A stretch of DNA of 64,000 nt, taken from assembly GCA_960531495.1 (NCBI GenBank), contig OY482855.1, positions 7,922,026 to 7,986,025 on the forward strand, in the 5' to 3' direction. Below are positions 34,481 through 45,841 of this stretch, one piece after another; position 1 is the first letter of the stretch, and each line of letters begins with the position of its first letter. Source of the DNA: Zeus faber. Taxonomy: Eukaryota > Chordata > Actinopteri > Zeiformes > Zeidae. The notes beneath the pieces were generated by a model that saw only the letters and a program-made list of their open reading frames with translations, searched no databases and was not told where the DNA came from. A program made the translations under genes and the position numbers.

Positions 34481-36235
34481 GAATTTCTTGCACAGAAGCT
34501 ACAAAATAACATTATGTGTTTTCTCAGTTGAGCCATTAACTGTATGTTCACGCAGGCCCCAGTTTGGCTTTCATAGCGTTTCCCCAAGCCGTGGCCATGC
34601 TGCCGCTGCCTCAGCTCTGGGCTGTCTGCGTCTTCCTTATGCTCATTCTACTGGGATTGGACACACTGGTAAGACACACACTAGGAAATACTGTCACAAT
34701 ACTGGGTTTAAAGAAAACATATCCTTGCTTTGTCACAGAACACTCATCAATACTAGGGTTGTATGTTACTATTAAAGTACTAGTCCTATGCAATGTAAGA
34801 GCTCAAAGTTACAGTCTACCTGAAATCTGGTCAAATAATTTGGTTTTACAAATTGGTTTCACTAATGGTCATTTGAAAAACAGGGTTTGCAGGGCCTGTT
34901 GCAAATTCAAATGAAAAAGGTTCCATACCCCGTGACTAGCAGTATGGTTGCGTCAGAATTATGATTGAATGAACTTCATGTACTTCTGTATATATCTAAC
35001 AGCGAACATTCACTCTCTTTGGCTCTCCATCAGTTTGAAGGTCTGGAGACCATGACCTCCTCGTCAGCGACATGTTCCCAGGGCAGTTATGCCGGCCGTT
35101 CACTCACTACTGAGGTTTCACCGCCACCATTTCATGTATTTAGTGACTAACCAACCAATACTTTAGACCTTTATCCAGTTGACAAATTTAAGGGATCATC
35201 GCTTGTCATTGTACAAGCAGGAGTTATTTAGGGGCTGACAAGTTATGTATGACATTGACGATAACCAGGGCTGTTTTTTTCTGGGGCTGTTTTTGAGAGA
35301 GCCAGCCTAGAGTTCCTTTAAAGTACACAACAAGATCAGAATAAAATAACCTTTCTGTGAGTTTATACTGTATGTTATGACTTTACTTGCTCAATCAGAA
35401 TGAAAGATTTTATGTCAATGCTTTGCTAACTTGTGATGGAAAGTGGGAAACACAGCCCATGAATTGGCAACACCATTATTGACTTTGTCTAAGCCCCTGG
35501 TATCACTTGCACAGGCTGAATGCTCATAGCTCCATTGAAACAACAAATTCTAACAGAATTCTAATAGTTTGATGTGTAGGCTGAGAAGCTGCCCTTGTCA
35601 CAAGATGAAGGTAGAACTAATGGTTCACAAGATGCTCCTCTGCCTCCATGTGGTTGTTTGAAAAACCCATGTGGGTTTATCAAGCAGGTGCAGACATGGG
35701 ACAAAGGCTTCCAATGGTCGAATATCTTGTAGTTGTCCATGAGCTTTTTGTTCTAAGCTCACGCTTCATTAATTCTAGGAGTTTTGAGATGGAGGAGATG
35801 AACCAACATGTTTGTTTATGTTCACATGCCACTTTCCATTCTATTGTTTTTCTTTCCAGGGGGGTGCTTATGTTTTCCAGCTTGTTGACTACTATGGCTG
35901 TAATGGAGCTTGACTACTCTGTGTGACTGTCTGCGAGTCCCTGGCCGTGGGCTGGGGTTTTGATCAGTTCCGTTAACATCGTCATCCAACTACATTTGTT
36001 CTGCAAAACTATCATTTAGGGGCTGACAAGATGTATGACGCCATTGAGGATATAGTTGGACAGAGGCCATGTCTTCTTTTAAAGCTCTGCTGGCGCTATC
36101 TGACCCTTCCGCTCTGCCTGGTGAGTCACATATTCAACATGAATTAAAATGGGCTTTTTTTAGCTCAGTGGATACATCATGACCCTTACTACACCATAAT
36201 GTCTAGTGGGTCTATTGCCCATTTAGTGTTACTAC

Positions 36236-36760
36236 CTAGTCCTTCGCCAGGCGAAGGACCGGTGGAGAAGCTGCACAACAACCACCACAGGTAACCACTG
36301 GCAGCTAGCTTCTCTGCCCAGCAGCCATTGCTGGGGCCATCTAGCAGCCCAGCAACACGGCCACCCCTCGGAGCAGCCCCGCTGCAGCCAAGTCCGGCCG
36401 GGGCGACCAGCCAGCGCAGCAGCCAGAGGCCCCATGCTCCAGAAGGGAGGAGGGGGGCAGTCTGTCACCCCATGTCTCACCATGCTGCTCCGGGGAACCC
36501 AGGTCATCTGGAAGGGGACCAGTTATTTTTTTTGACATTTGAAACAGGGTTCCCATACCTTGTACAGGGTCCAGTGTTGTATTTATTTTAGGTATAGTAA
36601 TCCTGGGTTTGTTTTAAGTATTTATTAGAATTTTTGTTCTCTGCTTGGTGGGGGGTGGGGGGGGGCGTTGGCCTTCGTTCGGCATTGGGGGTGTGGGGTG
36701 GCGTGAGCACCCACACCTGATGCTTGGTGGTTGGGCCCGTGTCATGACATGTTCAATCCG
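36236..36760 (+). mobile_element. Eroded copy of the small LTR-type retroelement
   Basis: The interior (AACCACTGGCAGCTAGCTTC near 36292, CCCAGCAGCCATTGCTGG after it) matches 7490-7960. The right end matches only the first part of the LTR, to about 36770. The left LTR is missing. It is in the same intron as the fuller copy at 7101-8168, so the insertion probably predates the duplication. Confidence 0.75.
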
Positions 36761-37253
36761 CTCCTGGCTAAGATCGAGATGATGCTCCTTCACGGCCCCG
36801 CCTTGCTTTGAGACCTCAGAACACTGCGTTCGCTTTATAATTCAGTTTGGAATATTGAGAGGTTGTTCAGAAATTGGCCACGAGTGATTTGGAGATTTGG
36901 CCAGCTCTTATCTGTTAAATGAATATAATGTCTACATCGGTGCCATAGCCTTGGATAATTAAACTGTGGTTAAACCCAAAGGTTTAAGGAACATTCGTTG
37001 GGTGTATTACAAGGTGAAACAGTTTGTTCCCTGCAATGCTTTTGTTGGAAAGCAAAATTGATTTCTGGTTCAATACGTGTGTGGCTTTGTATGTATGCTA
37101 TGACCTAACACCAAACTATGGAAGACCACAACATATGCTACTCACAAAAAGTTACGTATATTCGGGTGAAATTTCAGGATGAACCTAAAATGCACTATTG
37201 CCTTTACAGGTGAACTTAATTTGACCTTCTCTAAACTTTTGAATGCACATGTC

Positions 37254-40200
37254 AAGATTCCAAGATTCAAGATTCAAGATTTTTATTTGTCACATACATA
37301 TACATACTTTCATACATATATGCAGTGAAATGTAATGCAACGCACCCGGTGATAGCACACAATAAGTCCTAGGAAAAAGTACAAAAATAAAATAAAGTAA
37401 AAAGTAGAAAATTCCTTTCTAATAGACCGACTGACTGACTCCTAAAACGTAATACAGTAAGTGGAATACTTATAGAACAAGATAAAAAAATATATAGAAT
37501 AAAATACAATAAAAAATAAATTGAAATAAAATGGAATAGGTTGAAGGAATATGGCTATGTATATACAGATATGTGCATTTAAAGTGGCATGTGAATTAAA
37601 GTGGCATGTGAATGTGAATAGTGTGAGGTAGTGTTTGGGATAATACAGCACAGTATACAACAGTACGGCGCAGCAATACGGCATCACGAACAACCCTGAA
37701 CAGTGATACAGTATGCGGTACAGTATGCTACATACAGTACAGTAGGTAGTGGAGCCTAGTGCATGGCTCAGTTAGGACCCCTGGTGAGGTCAGCGTTGAC
37801 AGTTCTGATGGATTGAGGGAAGAAACTCCGTCTCAGTCTCTCTGTTCTCGCTGCGTGACTGCGGAGGCGCTTGCCTGACCGCAGCAGCTGAAACAGTCCG
37901 TTGTTGGGGTGATGAGGATCCTTCATGATCCTACGGGCTCTGCTACTACACCTCCTGGTGTATAACTCCTGCAAGGGGGGGAGGGTAGTTCCAGTGGTAC
38001 GTTCAGCTGAACACACCACCCTCTGCAGGGCCCGCCTGTCCTGGGCAGTACAGTTCCCAAACCAGGCAGTGATGTTGCCTGTCAGGATGCTCTCCACTGC
38101 TCCAGAGTAGAAGGACTTGAGGATCCTCACCGAGACCCGGAATTTCCTCAGCTGCCTGAGGTGGTAGAGACGCTGCCTCGCCTTTCTCACCAGAGTGTCT
38201 GTATGAACAGTCCATGTTAAGTCCTCTGTGATGTGGACTCCCAGATATCTGAAGCTGCTCACCCTATCGACAGAAGTCCCATTAATCCACAAGGGCGCGT
38301 GCGTCCTCGATTGTGATCCACGCCTAAAGTCCACAATCAGCTCCTTGGTTTTGCTGACGTTCAGGTGGAGGCTGTTGTCCTGGCACCAGAGTGACAGGTC
38401 AGCCACCTCCTCGCGGTAGGCCTTCTCATCGCAGTCGGTGATCAGGCCCACGACCACGGTGTCGTCAGCAAACTTGATGATGGTGTTGGAGCTGGACCTG
38501 GCCACACAGTCATGTGTGTACAGGGAGTACAGTAGGGGGCTGAGAACGCAGCCCTGGGGGGATCCTGTATTCAGGGTGAGGGAGCTTGACGTGTACTTCC
38601 CCACCTTGACCACCTGGGGGCGGCCTGTGAGGAAGTCCAGGATCCAGGTGCACAGCGGAGCATTCAATCCTAGCTCCAACAACTTGACAGCCAGTCTGGT
38701 GGGAACTATGGTGTTGAAAGCTGAACTATAATCAATGAACAGCATTCTCACATAGGCCCCCTTCTGGCCATCCAGGTGCGTGAGCGTGGTGTGCAGTACC
38801 TGGGAGACCGCATCATCCGTGGATCTGTTCTGCCGGTACGCGAACTGCAACGGGTCCAAGGTGCGGGGGAGGGAGGCGCAGATGTAATCCTTAATCAGCC
38901 TCTCGAAACACTTCATGACCACCGAGGTGAGGGCCACCGGACTGTAGTCATTCAGGCAGGTTGGAGAGGCGATCTTCGGAACAGGAACGACGGTGGACCT
39001 CTTGAAACAGGATGGGACCACTGATTCAGCCAGGGAGATGTTGAATATTGTAGTGAACACCGGAGCTAGCTGGTTAGCACAGGTCTTCAGTACTCGTCCA
39101 GATATGCCATCTGGACCCGCAGCTTTCCTGGTGTTCACCCGCATCAAAGCCCTCCTGACCTCGTGCACGGACACTGAGAGTGCGCGCTCGTCCCCAGCGG
39201 TGTAACTCCAATTAGCCGGCGAGCTAGTGGTGCTGCTGCCAGACTCGAACCGCGCATAAAAGGAGTTCAGTTGGTTGGCCAGGGAGGCGTCCGCACTCGT
39301 GGCTGGGGAGGAGCTGCTCTTGTAGTTAGTTATTGTTCGCAGCCCCTCCCACAAGCGTCTTGTGTCCCCCCGCTCCATCTGCAGCTCCACGGTGTCTCTG
39401 TACGTCCGTTTAGCGTCCCTCACCGCCCTCCGCAGATTGTACGACGCCGCTTTGTAATTGTCCATGTTACCAGATACAAGTCCGTCGTTGTAAGCGGCCG
39501 TGCGCGCATTCAGAGCGCAGCGGATGGATTTATCAACCCATGGTTTCTGGTTTGGAAATATCCGAACTTTCACCGTGGGAACGATTTCATCCGCGAGCGT
39601 AGCCACAAAACTCACTACAACCTCCGTAAACTCGCTGACGTCACTTGAACTCGCTTGGAACACGTCCCAGTCTACGTCAGTCAGAGCGTCCTGAAGCGCA
39701 GCCTCTGATTGGTCCGTCCACCGCTTCACTTCCCTCGTCATCACCAGATCCCGCGCGATCAGAGGCCTGTAAACAGGAAGCAGCGAGATCGCGGCGTGAT
39801 CTGATTTCCCGAAAGCAGGAAGCGACACGGGCTTGTATCCGTTCTTGTAAGGAGTGTAACAATGGTCCAGAGTTCTGTCTCCCCTGGTGGCACACGTGAT
39901 GTGTTGGTGGAAATTCGGCAGAACTTTTTTCAGGTTGGCCCTGTTAAAGTCCCCAGTCACCACCACAGCCGCGTCGGGATGTCTGTTCTGAAATCCGCAC
40001 AACACATCGTACAGAACCGACAGAGCTGCGTCGGTGTCCGCTTGCGGTGGGATATAAACGGCTGTAATGATGACCGTGCTGAATTCCCGGGGGAGATAAA
40101 ATGGACGGCATAGTATGGTCAGCTGTTCCAGGTTCGGCGAGCAGGAGTGGGAGAGGAATTTGGTGTTGTTGGCGTTACACCAGCGGTTGTTTACCATTAG

Positions 40201-40571
40201 GCAGACGCCTCCACCTTTGGATTTCCCCGACTCTCCCGTTCTGTCGCCGCGGAACACGGAGAAGGCCTCGGCTGGACGTATGGCTTCATCCGGCACCAGT
40301 GGGGTCAGCCATGTTTCCGTCAGGCAGAGGACGCAACAGTTCCTCGTGTCACGCTGGAATTGAATCCTCGCTCGAAGTTCATCCATCTTGTTCTCCAGGG
40401 ACTGGACGTTAGCAAGAAGGATGCTTGGCAGAGGTGGACGGTAAGGTTGCGTCCTCATTCTGACCCGAATGCCGCCTCGTGATAAAAAAAGGAAAAAAAT
40501 ACTAAAGAGTAAGAAAGTAACCGGAGCGCCGGCGCAGGCGACCGCTAGGGGCGGCGCCACTATCGCCACGC
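37254..40571 (-). mobile_element. Near-complete L2-like LINE, copy 2, inside the Tc1-like element
   Basis: On the minus strand it starts at GTGGCGATAGTGG (40569) and ends in a TTGAATC tandem tail at 37254. It is flanked by CATGTC on both sides (37248-37253 and 40572-40577), read as a target-site duplication inside the transposon. It lacks about 215 bp of 5' sequence present in copy 1 (18687-18900). The rest aligns end to end with copy 1, 3' UTR included. Confidence 0.93.
37768..40458 (-). CDS. LINE endonuclease / reverse transcriptase, intact 896-aa frame
   Basis: Same domain order as the copy at 18922-21636: endonuclease (LTETWL, VVTGDFNRAN, KSDHAAI), then RT with RMLFIDYSSAFNTI, NTGSPQGCVLSPLLY and IKFADDTVVVGL, both catalytic Asp kept. 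The start is the ATG at 40456-40458, homologous to Met 18922 of copy 1. The frame is open further upstream to the element's first base because the N-terminal segment was deleted. No stop or frameshift is seen. With copy 1 it indicates a recently mobile family. Confidence 0.92.
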   Translation of the reverse strand: MRTQPYRPPLPSILLANVQSLENKMDELRARIQFQRDTRNCCVLCLTETWLTPLVPDEAIRPAEAFSVFRGDRTGESGKSKGGGVCLMVNNRWCNANNTKFLSHSCSPNLEQLTILCRPFYLPREFSTVIITAVYIPPQADTDAALSVLYDVLCGFQNRHPDAAVVVTGDFNRANLKKVLPNFHQHITCATRGDRTLDHCYTPYKNGYKPVSLPAFGKSDHAAISLLPVYRPLIARDLVMTREVKRWTDQSEAALQDALTDVDWDVFQASSSDVSEFTEVVVSFVATLADEIVPTVKVRIFPNQKPWVDKSIRCALNARTAAYNDGLVSGNMDNYKAASYNLRRAVRDAKRTYRDTVELQMERGDTRRLWEGLRTITNYKSSSSPATSADASLANQLNSFYARFESGSSTTSSPANWSYTAGDERALSVSVHEVRRALMRVNTRKAAGPDGISGRVLKTCANQLAPVFTTIFNISLAESVVPSCFKRSTVVPVPKIASPTCLNDYSPVALTSVVMKCFERLIKDYICASLPRTLDPLQFAYRQNRSTDDAVSQVLHTTLTHLDGQKGAYVRMLFIDYSSAFNTIVPTRLAVKLLELGLNAPLCTWILDFLTGRPQVVKVGKYTSSSLTLNTGSPQGCVLSPLLYSLYTHDCVARSSSNTIIKFADDTVVVGLITDCDEKAYREEVADLSLWCQDNSLHLNVSKTKELIVDFRRGSQSRTHAPLWINGTSVDRVSSFRYLGVHITEDLTWTVHTDTLVRKARQRLYHLRQLRKFRVSVRILKSFYSGAVESILTGNITAWFGNCTAQDRRALQRVVCSAERTTGTTLPPLQELYTRRCSSRARRIMKDPHHPNNGLFQLLRSGKRLRSHAARTERLRRSFFPQSIRTVNADLTRGPN

Positions 40572-40798
40572 CATGTCCAACCGTTCAATGTTTCAGTACT
40601 TTTGGCAAAACTTTCTGTTCTCTAACAAGCAGCTGAACGGCAAAATTCACAAAAGGTGTTTGATCCATGGATCCACCAATAAATTCATCTTTATCATGCT
40701 TATCACATTTTGACATCATGAGACCAAGACGACACCTAACAATTGATCAACAGTACCTCGCCATTGCGAGGCTTCAAATAGGATGTTCTTAAAGGGAA

Positions 40799-41609
40799 GT
40801 GACCACTGAGCGTAGAGTGTCACAGAGTGTCATCAGCAGCTTGCAACAGAGATACAGAGAGACTGGAAGAGTCACAGATAGGCATATGGCTGATGACCGC
40901 TTCATTGTGAACAGTGCCCTGCGGAACCGGATCATGAATGCCACTCAACTCCAGGCACATTTAAGGGAGGTGAGAGGCACCCAAGTGTCACGTCAGACCA
41001 TTCGGAACCTATTACATCAGCGTGGTCTGCATGCTGGACGACCTGCAGGGGTACCTGACCACACCACCAGGCACAGGCATCATCGTCTAGCATGGGCCAG
41101 GGAGCATTTACGCTGGGGAGGGACCAGTGAGTCTCAGTGCTGTTCTCTGATGAAAGTCCATTCACGATGAGCAGAAATGATGGCCGCCAACAATGTTGGA
41201 GACGTCAAGGAGAGCGCTATGCATCAGCCACTGTTGTCACCAGACGAGCCTTTGGTTGTGGTGTTACAGTGTGGGCACGTGTGTCTAGTCAATACAGAAC
41301 TGCCCTACACTTTTTGTGAATGGTACAGCGACAAGCCCATACTACCTGAATAACATTATTCATTCAGTCATTGTGCCCCTGCATGAACAACACAGGCCTA
41401 ATTTCATCTTCATGGACGACAATGCTCAAGCTCATCGAGGTCGCATCATTAGGGAACGGCTGCTGAAGACTGGGGTACCTCAAATGGAGTGGCCTGCACT
41501 TTCTCCAGACCTGAATCCCATAGAAAACCTAAGGGATCAGCTGAGTCGCTGTGTAGAGGCTCGTAACTCTGTACCCCAGAACCTCAATGACCTGAGGGCC
41601 GCCCTTTAA
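40799..41609 (+). pseudogene. Tc1-like transposase, broken
   Basis: Three open pieces follow each other in different frames: 40799-41170 (helix-turn-helix region with TRHRHHRLAWAREHLRW), 41137-41319 (VLFSDES-type first catalytic Asp) and 41316-41609 (FMDDNAQAHRGR with the second Asp, then SPDLNPIENL with the catalytic Glu). The DD34E residues are present, but at least two frame breaks exist and Arg replaces the usual Trp after NPIENL. Transposases of this family cut out the element and insert it at TA. Confidence 0.9.
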
Positions 41610-42301
41610 GAAGAGTGGAGTGCCATGCCTCAGCAGACAATAAGTCGATTGTGAACAGCATGAGACGTCATTGTCAAGCTGTAATTGATGCTCAAGGGCA
41701 CATGACAAGTTATTGAGACATTTACATTTTTGGTTGTGGTATACCCACCACTGTGGTTGGCTTTTGTCTCAATAAATTGTTTGAGATGAGGAAATCACCA
41801 TTGCATGCTTCTACTTAAATGCCCTACTTTCATGATATATCACTGTAGCGTGAACGTTTTACATTTTCTATAAATTTCACCTGAAAGACAAATATCCCTA
41901 TCTTTTTGTGAGTAGTGTATGGTTACCGCTTTAGAGTGCGCTTGTGTGTAACTGCATGCTTTGACATACCTCATGACAGTGACTCTGTGTGTGTCTAGGG
42001 TGTTCATCGCCGTTCACTTTCCCCACATGCTCTTGACAGTCTTGACTCTTTGTCTTGTTTTCAAGAGTTGAATGGCATGGCCATTATAATGGGTCCAGAC
42101 CACAGACCAAAGTCTAAAACGATCTGGAACACCAACTTCGGCAAAACACAGTTTACATCTTGTTTGAACAGCTTGTGGTTGAAGTTTCATCCAAATGGAT
42201 CCACATACGGAGCCGATATTGCCGTGGAAGAAACATTTAGCAAATTACGAGATCAGGAAACCAGGGCATTACCTTCAAAAAGACATTCATCAAAACTTTA
42301 A

Positions 42302-43266
42302 ACAAGTAATATGAAGGCCGAGCAGTTCTGCAAAATTGTGATCTTGTTCGCTTGACTTAGACTCTATTCCCAGCCTGTAGATCCATCTCTTACAGGCTGT
42401 CATATCCCATGCATTTATACCTTATTTGGGCACATGTTTATCTTTTGCCAGAGTGAAATGTACACACATGCTCTGCACATGACTGTAGTTAATCATTCGC
42501 CACCGTGAAAAGTACACACGTGATCCCTGTGTTTAAGTTTGATCCAAGAATTGTCTTTTCCACACTTATCTCACTCATAAACCATATAGGCAAGATAATT
42601 ATCATACTTTCTTTATATGTATAGTACATAATATAGTTCCTTTAAACAAAAAGTAAATTTCTCTCATACCCCCCCCCCCCACCCCCCTTGGGGCTTTCTA
42701 AGTCTCAAATCAATTAGTGTAAACTTAACATTCTTTTGACAATCTAGAATCATCAAGGGCTATTTGCAAGACTGCTAGAAAAATGATCAGTATTCACATT
42801 TGGTTATCAGAAAAATTTACTATACTCATATCAGGACTTTCAACCTGTATGTTTTCAGGGCTTTTAACCTGTGTCTCGCATGAAGCAAGAGAATATTACC
42901 AAATGTGCTATACCTTTTTGAGCATTTCCAACCCCTGAATTGGTATCTATTACAACATATGTGATTATAAAAACATGTATTATAGAAATATTAACTTTTT
43001 ACACGATTATATAAAAATGTGTATCAATCTTAAATGTATAAGAATATTTTTCAATGGTGATTTTCATAACAGTTGACATAGTAACACACATTATTTAATT
43101 GGCAGTTATGTTAGCAGTAGCCTGTTTGCAGTAGCCTGTTTTTAAGTAGAGCCTTGCATGTTATGTTTCCTCTATAAGTTGTGGCATATACCTGAAATAA
43201 TGTTGGTTATAAAACGTGATAATTAAAAACATCATATGATCATTATAAGGAATATGTGACATAAAA
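42302..43266. other. Flank shared with 9640-10400
   Basis: AT-rich sequence homologous to the flank of the intact SLC6 gene from about 42510. Bases 42205-42510 have no counterpart there. A poly-C tract lies at 42668-42690. It may include the 3' LTR of the minus-strand ERV, but no matching 5' LTR was found. Confidence 0.45.
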
Positions 43267-43575
43267 CTAAAACCTTAACCATTCAATTTCTTTCAACAAA
43301 CATTGATGTGGATGTTCAAGGCGATTTTCATGTATTGCTGTGCTGTATGTTTGTGGGGGGTTTTTGGCATTACTGAAGTTGTTGCTTCTGTTCTTCTGTT
43401 GAATAGAACAAGAGAAGATTAGTCCCATTACTATCATACTTATTAAGGCAATCATACCAACTTTGGCTAACGTTGCTCCCCATCTCCCAAAACTAAGTTC
43501 AAGCCATGTAAACCAGTCTTTACCAAGTCCTGCAGTGTCTTTTACTTCCTGTCTTAGATTTCTAAGTTTGTTCAT
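43267..43575 (-). pseudogene. ERV envelope C-terminal part
   Basis: 102 codons with WFTWLELSFG before a hydrophobic membrane segment (GMIALISMIVMGLIF) and a short polar tail. The tail-coding part (to about 43393) is also found at 10400-10543 next to the intact SLC6 copy, whereas the membrane segment is not. Only the end of the transmembrane subunit is open here. Confidence 0.65.
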
Positions 43576-44305
43576 TGCAAGAGTGAATGACCCCTTGGGA
43601 GAGGTATAATTTGGGATAAAGGTCTCCTATAAGAGCACATACTCCTCCTTTCTTCGCTCATAGCCAGTCTAGGGCTTGTCTGTTTTGCCAGGTCATAGAG
43701 CTTATGGCTTGCAGTTGTTCCTAGAGGCGGATAAGGCATTGTCTGTGTAGTTAATAAACTCAGGCAACTGAAACAGATTGATCCATTCTACGTTTTTGGA
43801 TAATCCAATTTCTGGTACTGGATCTTGTTTCAAATCCTGCTGCTATTTCACTATACGCTTTATATCTGCTGGGTATAGCTCTGGGGTGTCCTACTGAGTC
43901 GATTTTCACTGCAGGGTCTGGAATGTACGCTCTTTTACATCTGCTCAATGTATTACTTTCTAGACTAGGGTCAACCTACTTCAGGGGAGGGAATAATACA
44001 ACTTCTGTAATTGCTTGTACCCTTGCACATCTGCCTTTCTATTGTTTAGGGAGTCTGGAGCGGAGAACCTCGTTGCCACAGATCCAAAACTGATCTGCCA
44101 GGACCTCATCCTGGAATTGATATACACAGTCAACAACATATTCTTTGGTTTGATTACCTTTTACAACAGGTGCTGGCCACCATTATTGGAACTTATCACT
44201 ACAATATCTTGTGATATTCCAAATTGTGTCACATAACTCCTCTGCCACCATTCCTACATCTGTGGCATCTGTGCTATTTTCTTCATTGAGTTAACATTCT
44301 AATCC

Positions 44306-45028
44306 CTATTCTAAGTAGAGATAAATCCCTGCCGGTACTGATAATTCACAAGTTTTTCTGGACAACCCAATGTCTAACGCTCGACATTGTTCGATAACGC
44401 TGGACGTAGACCCATTGCCCCATTTATCTGTTTCACGGTGGTACTCGTTATATTTACTCGATCCTATGTACATCAAACATTGCGTTGAACATCTGGGTGC
44501 TACCACCCAACTAATATCTGAGGGTATCATTGTTCTTACTGTAGTATTTCTATATTGCTCCCTTAGTTTTTCTGACGGTCATTTTCCTGTTCATGGTAAG
44601 GTTTAATCTCCTCTTCACAGTGGTTCCAGCTATGTCTCGTATTTGTTATATACAATGCATCCTGACGACTTCTAGTACACATACAACAGTTATCTACTTT
44701 TATCTGTTTCCCAGTGAATGCCACCCGTTTATACCAGTTGTTTGCTTGTGCCTGTCTATATGAGCTGTCTTCTTTTTTTAACCACGATTGATCCTTCAAG
44801 AGGTTTGGATTCAAACTGTTTTGGTGTTCTTGCCGTTGAGAAGGTAATTCTACTTTTAGTGTCATTATTGTTCTTGGGAATGATTGCTTGTTTTGTGAGG
44901 GTCTTCTCTGTATAATTCCTCTCAGGAATAGCCGTCAATATTCCAATTACAGCCAAAAAAGTCTCGGGAATGAATGTCATAGCTTTGGAAATGACTGTTG
45001 TCGACTGTTGTCGATGTTTCAATCTCAT
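44306..45028 (-). pseudogene. ERV envelope surface-subunit remnants
   Basis: Overlapping short frames (44306-44530, 44563-44865, 44756-45028) lie between integrase and the envelope end. They include a Cys pair (NNWYKR...NCCMC) and a possible leader-like hydrophobic stretch (ETFLAVIGILTAI). Position is the main argument, and the frames are broken. Confidence 0.4.
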
Positions 45029-45841
45029 TCGTTGTAATATAATTTTCTTTTGGGGTACGTCTGTTTTATGTCTTACTCCAATGATTTCTGTATTGGTGCC
45101 ATTTGTTGTTTAATACTTTAATACTACATAAGGTGGTTTCTATATCATTACCATTCATTTTTAGGGCCTTCTTTGGTTTACTTGTAGCCATTGTTTTTTA
45201 TGTCTACTCGCTGTTGGGATTTCGTTTGGTCCGCTTGTTGTTAAGGTTTCTCCTAATTTGTAGGCGACTGAGGTTTCTGCAAATTTACTGGTAATTGAGG
45301 TTATTGCTAATTCATTGGTAATTGGAGTTGTGTCTGCTTTGCTGACATCTGAGGTTGTGTCTTGCTTAATAGTAATGATTACTAAGATTTTTCTTGGCTC
45401 ACTTTGAAAATTTACCAAATCTTTCTCTGAATATACAGGGAGTTTCTGTTAGTAGTTTAAGGTCTATTCTATTTTCTGTATCCACATATGGAAGCTGCAC
45501 TCTCCATATTTCCAATTCATATTTATGACTGGCATGGTCCCATTCCAGTTATTGCTTTCCAGACATCTACTTTACACTGATCTTGTCGCAGGGCTATCAG
45601 TCCGTACATCTTATGTATAGCTACAGCACATAATTTATCTTCCTTTAGCATAACAGTTAGTGTGCATTTTTCATTGGCACGTTCTAATTCCTGCAGGAGT
45701 ATGTTGGGCTTGTAAGACCACTTTTTCTGACCTTCTCCCTTGCTTTGTTTTCTCTTCCCGAATATCCTAGGACTGGCCGTTCCTGAAATACTTTCATGCT
45801 TTCTTTCGTACTGCCTTTCATTACATGGTTACCCCACACTG

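Larger units (their letters stand above)
37136..41917 (+). mobile_element. Tc1/mariner-type DNA transposon, interrupted by a LINE
   Basis: The left end CTACTCACAAAAAG (37138-) and right end CTTTTTGTGAGTAG (41901-41914) are inverted repeats, followed inward by matching GGTGAAATTT words. TA flanks both ends (37134-37135 and 41918-41919). The paralogous SLC6 copy shows the empty site ACATATGGTAACC near 9340, confirming insertion after the duplication. Without the LINE at 37254-40571 the element is about 1.46 kb, a normal length for Tc1-like elements. Confidence 0.92.
34556..42301 (+). pseudogene. SLC6 transporter pseudogene (duplicated copy)
   Basis: Remaining exons are 34556-34668 (113 bp, intact, GPSLAF loop and TM8), 35034-35114 (81 of 138 bp), 35860-35962 (103 bp with two in-frame TGA codons and donor GT changed to AT), 36020-36120 (101 bp, intact) and 42065-42301 (last exon, acceptor AG changed to AA). 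The 81-bp exon lost 1 bp and then 56 bp, so its net frame is kept but TM9 is gone. The 171-bp TM12 exon is absent, and exons before TM8 were not duplicated. The copy cannot make a transporter. It is useful as an undisturbed comparison for dating insertions. Confidence 0.92.
34490..43393 (+). repeat. Second copy of the SLC6 3' region (segmental duplication)
   Basis: Apart from later insertions, this segment aligns with 5250-10543 in the same orientation. The left boundary is near AGAAGCTACAAAATAAC (34496 versus 5251). The right boundary is near GTTGTTGCTTCTGTTC (43378-43393 versus about 10528-10543). Extra material in this copy is the Tc1-like element with its LINE (37136-41917) and about 300 bp at 42205-42510. 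Missing material includes the 171-bp exon. Confidence 0.9.

Noticed and set aside
40459-40569. Extended N-terminus of LINE copy 2 starting at a GTG
   Set aside because: GTG is not a credible start here. The extension is 5' UTR read through because of the deletion. The homologous ATG at 40458 is preferred.
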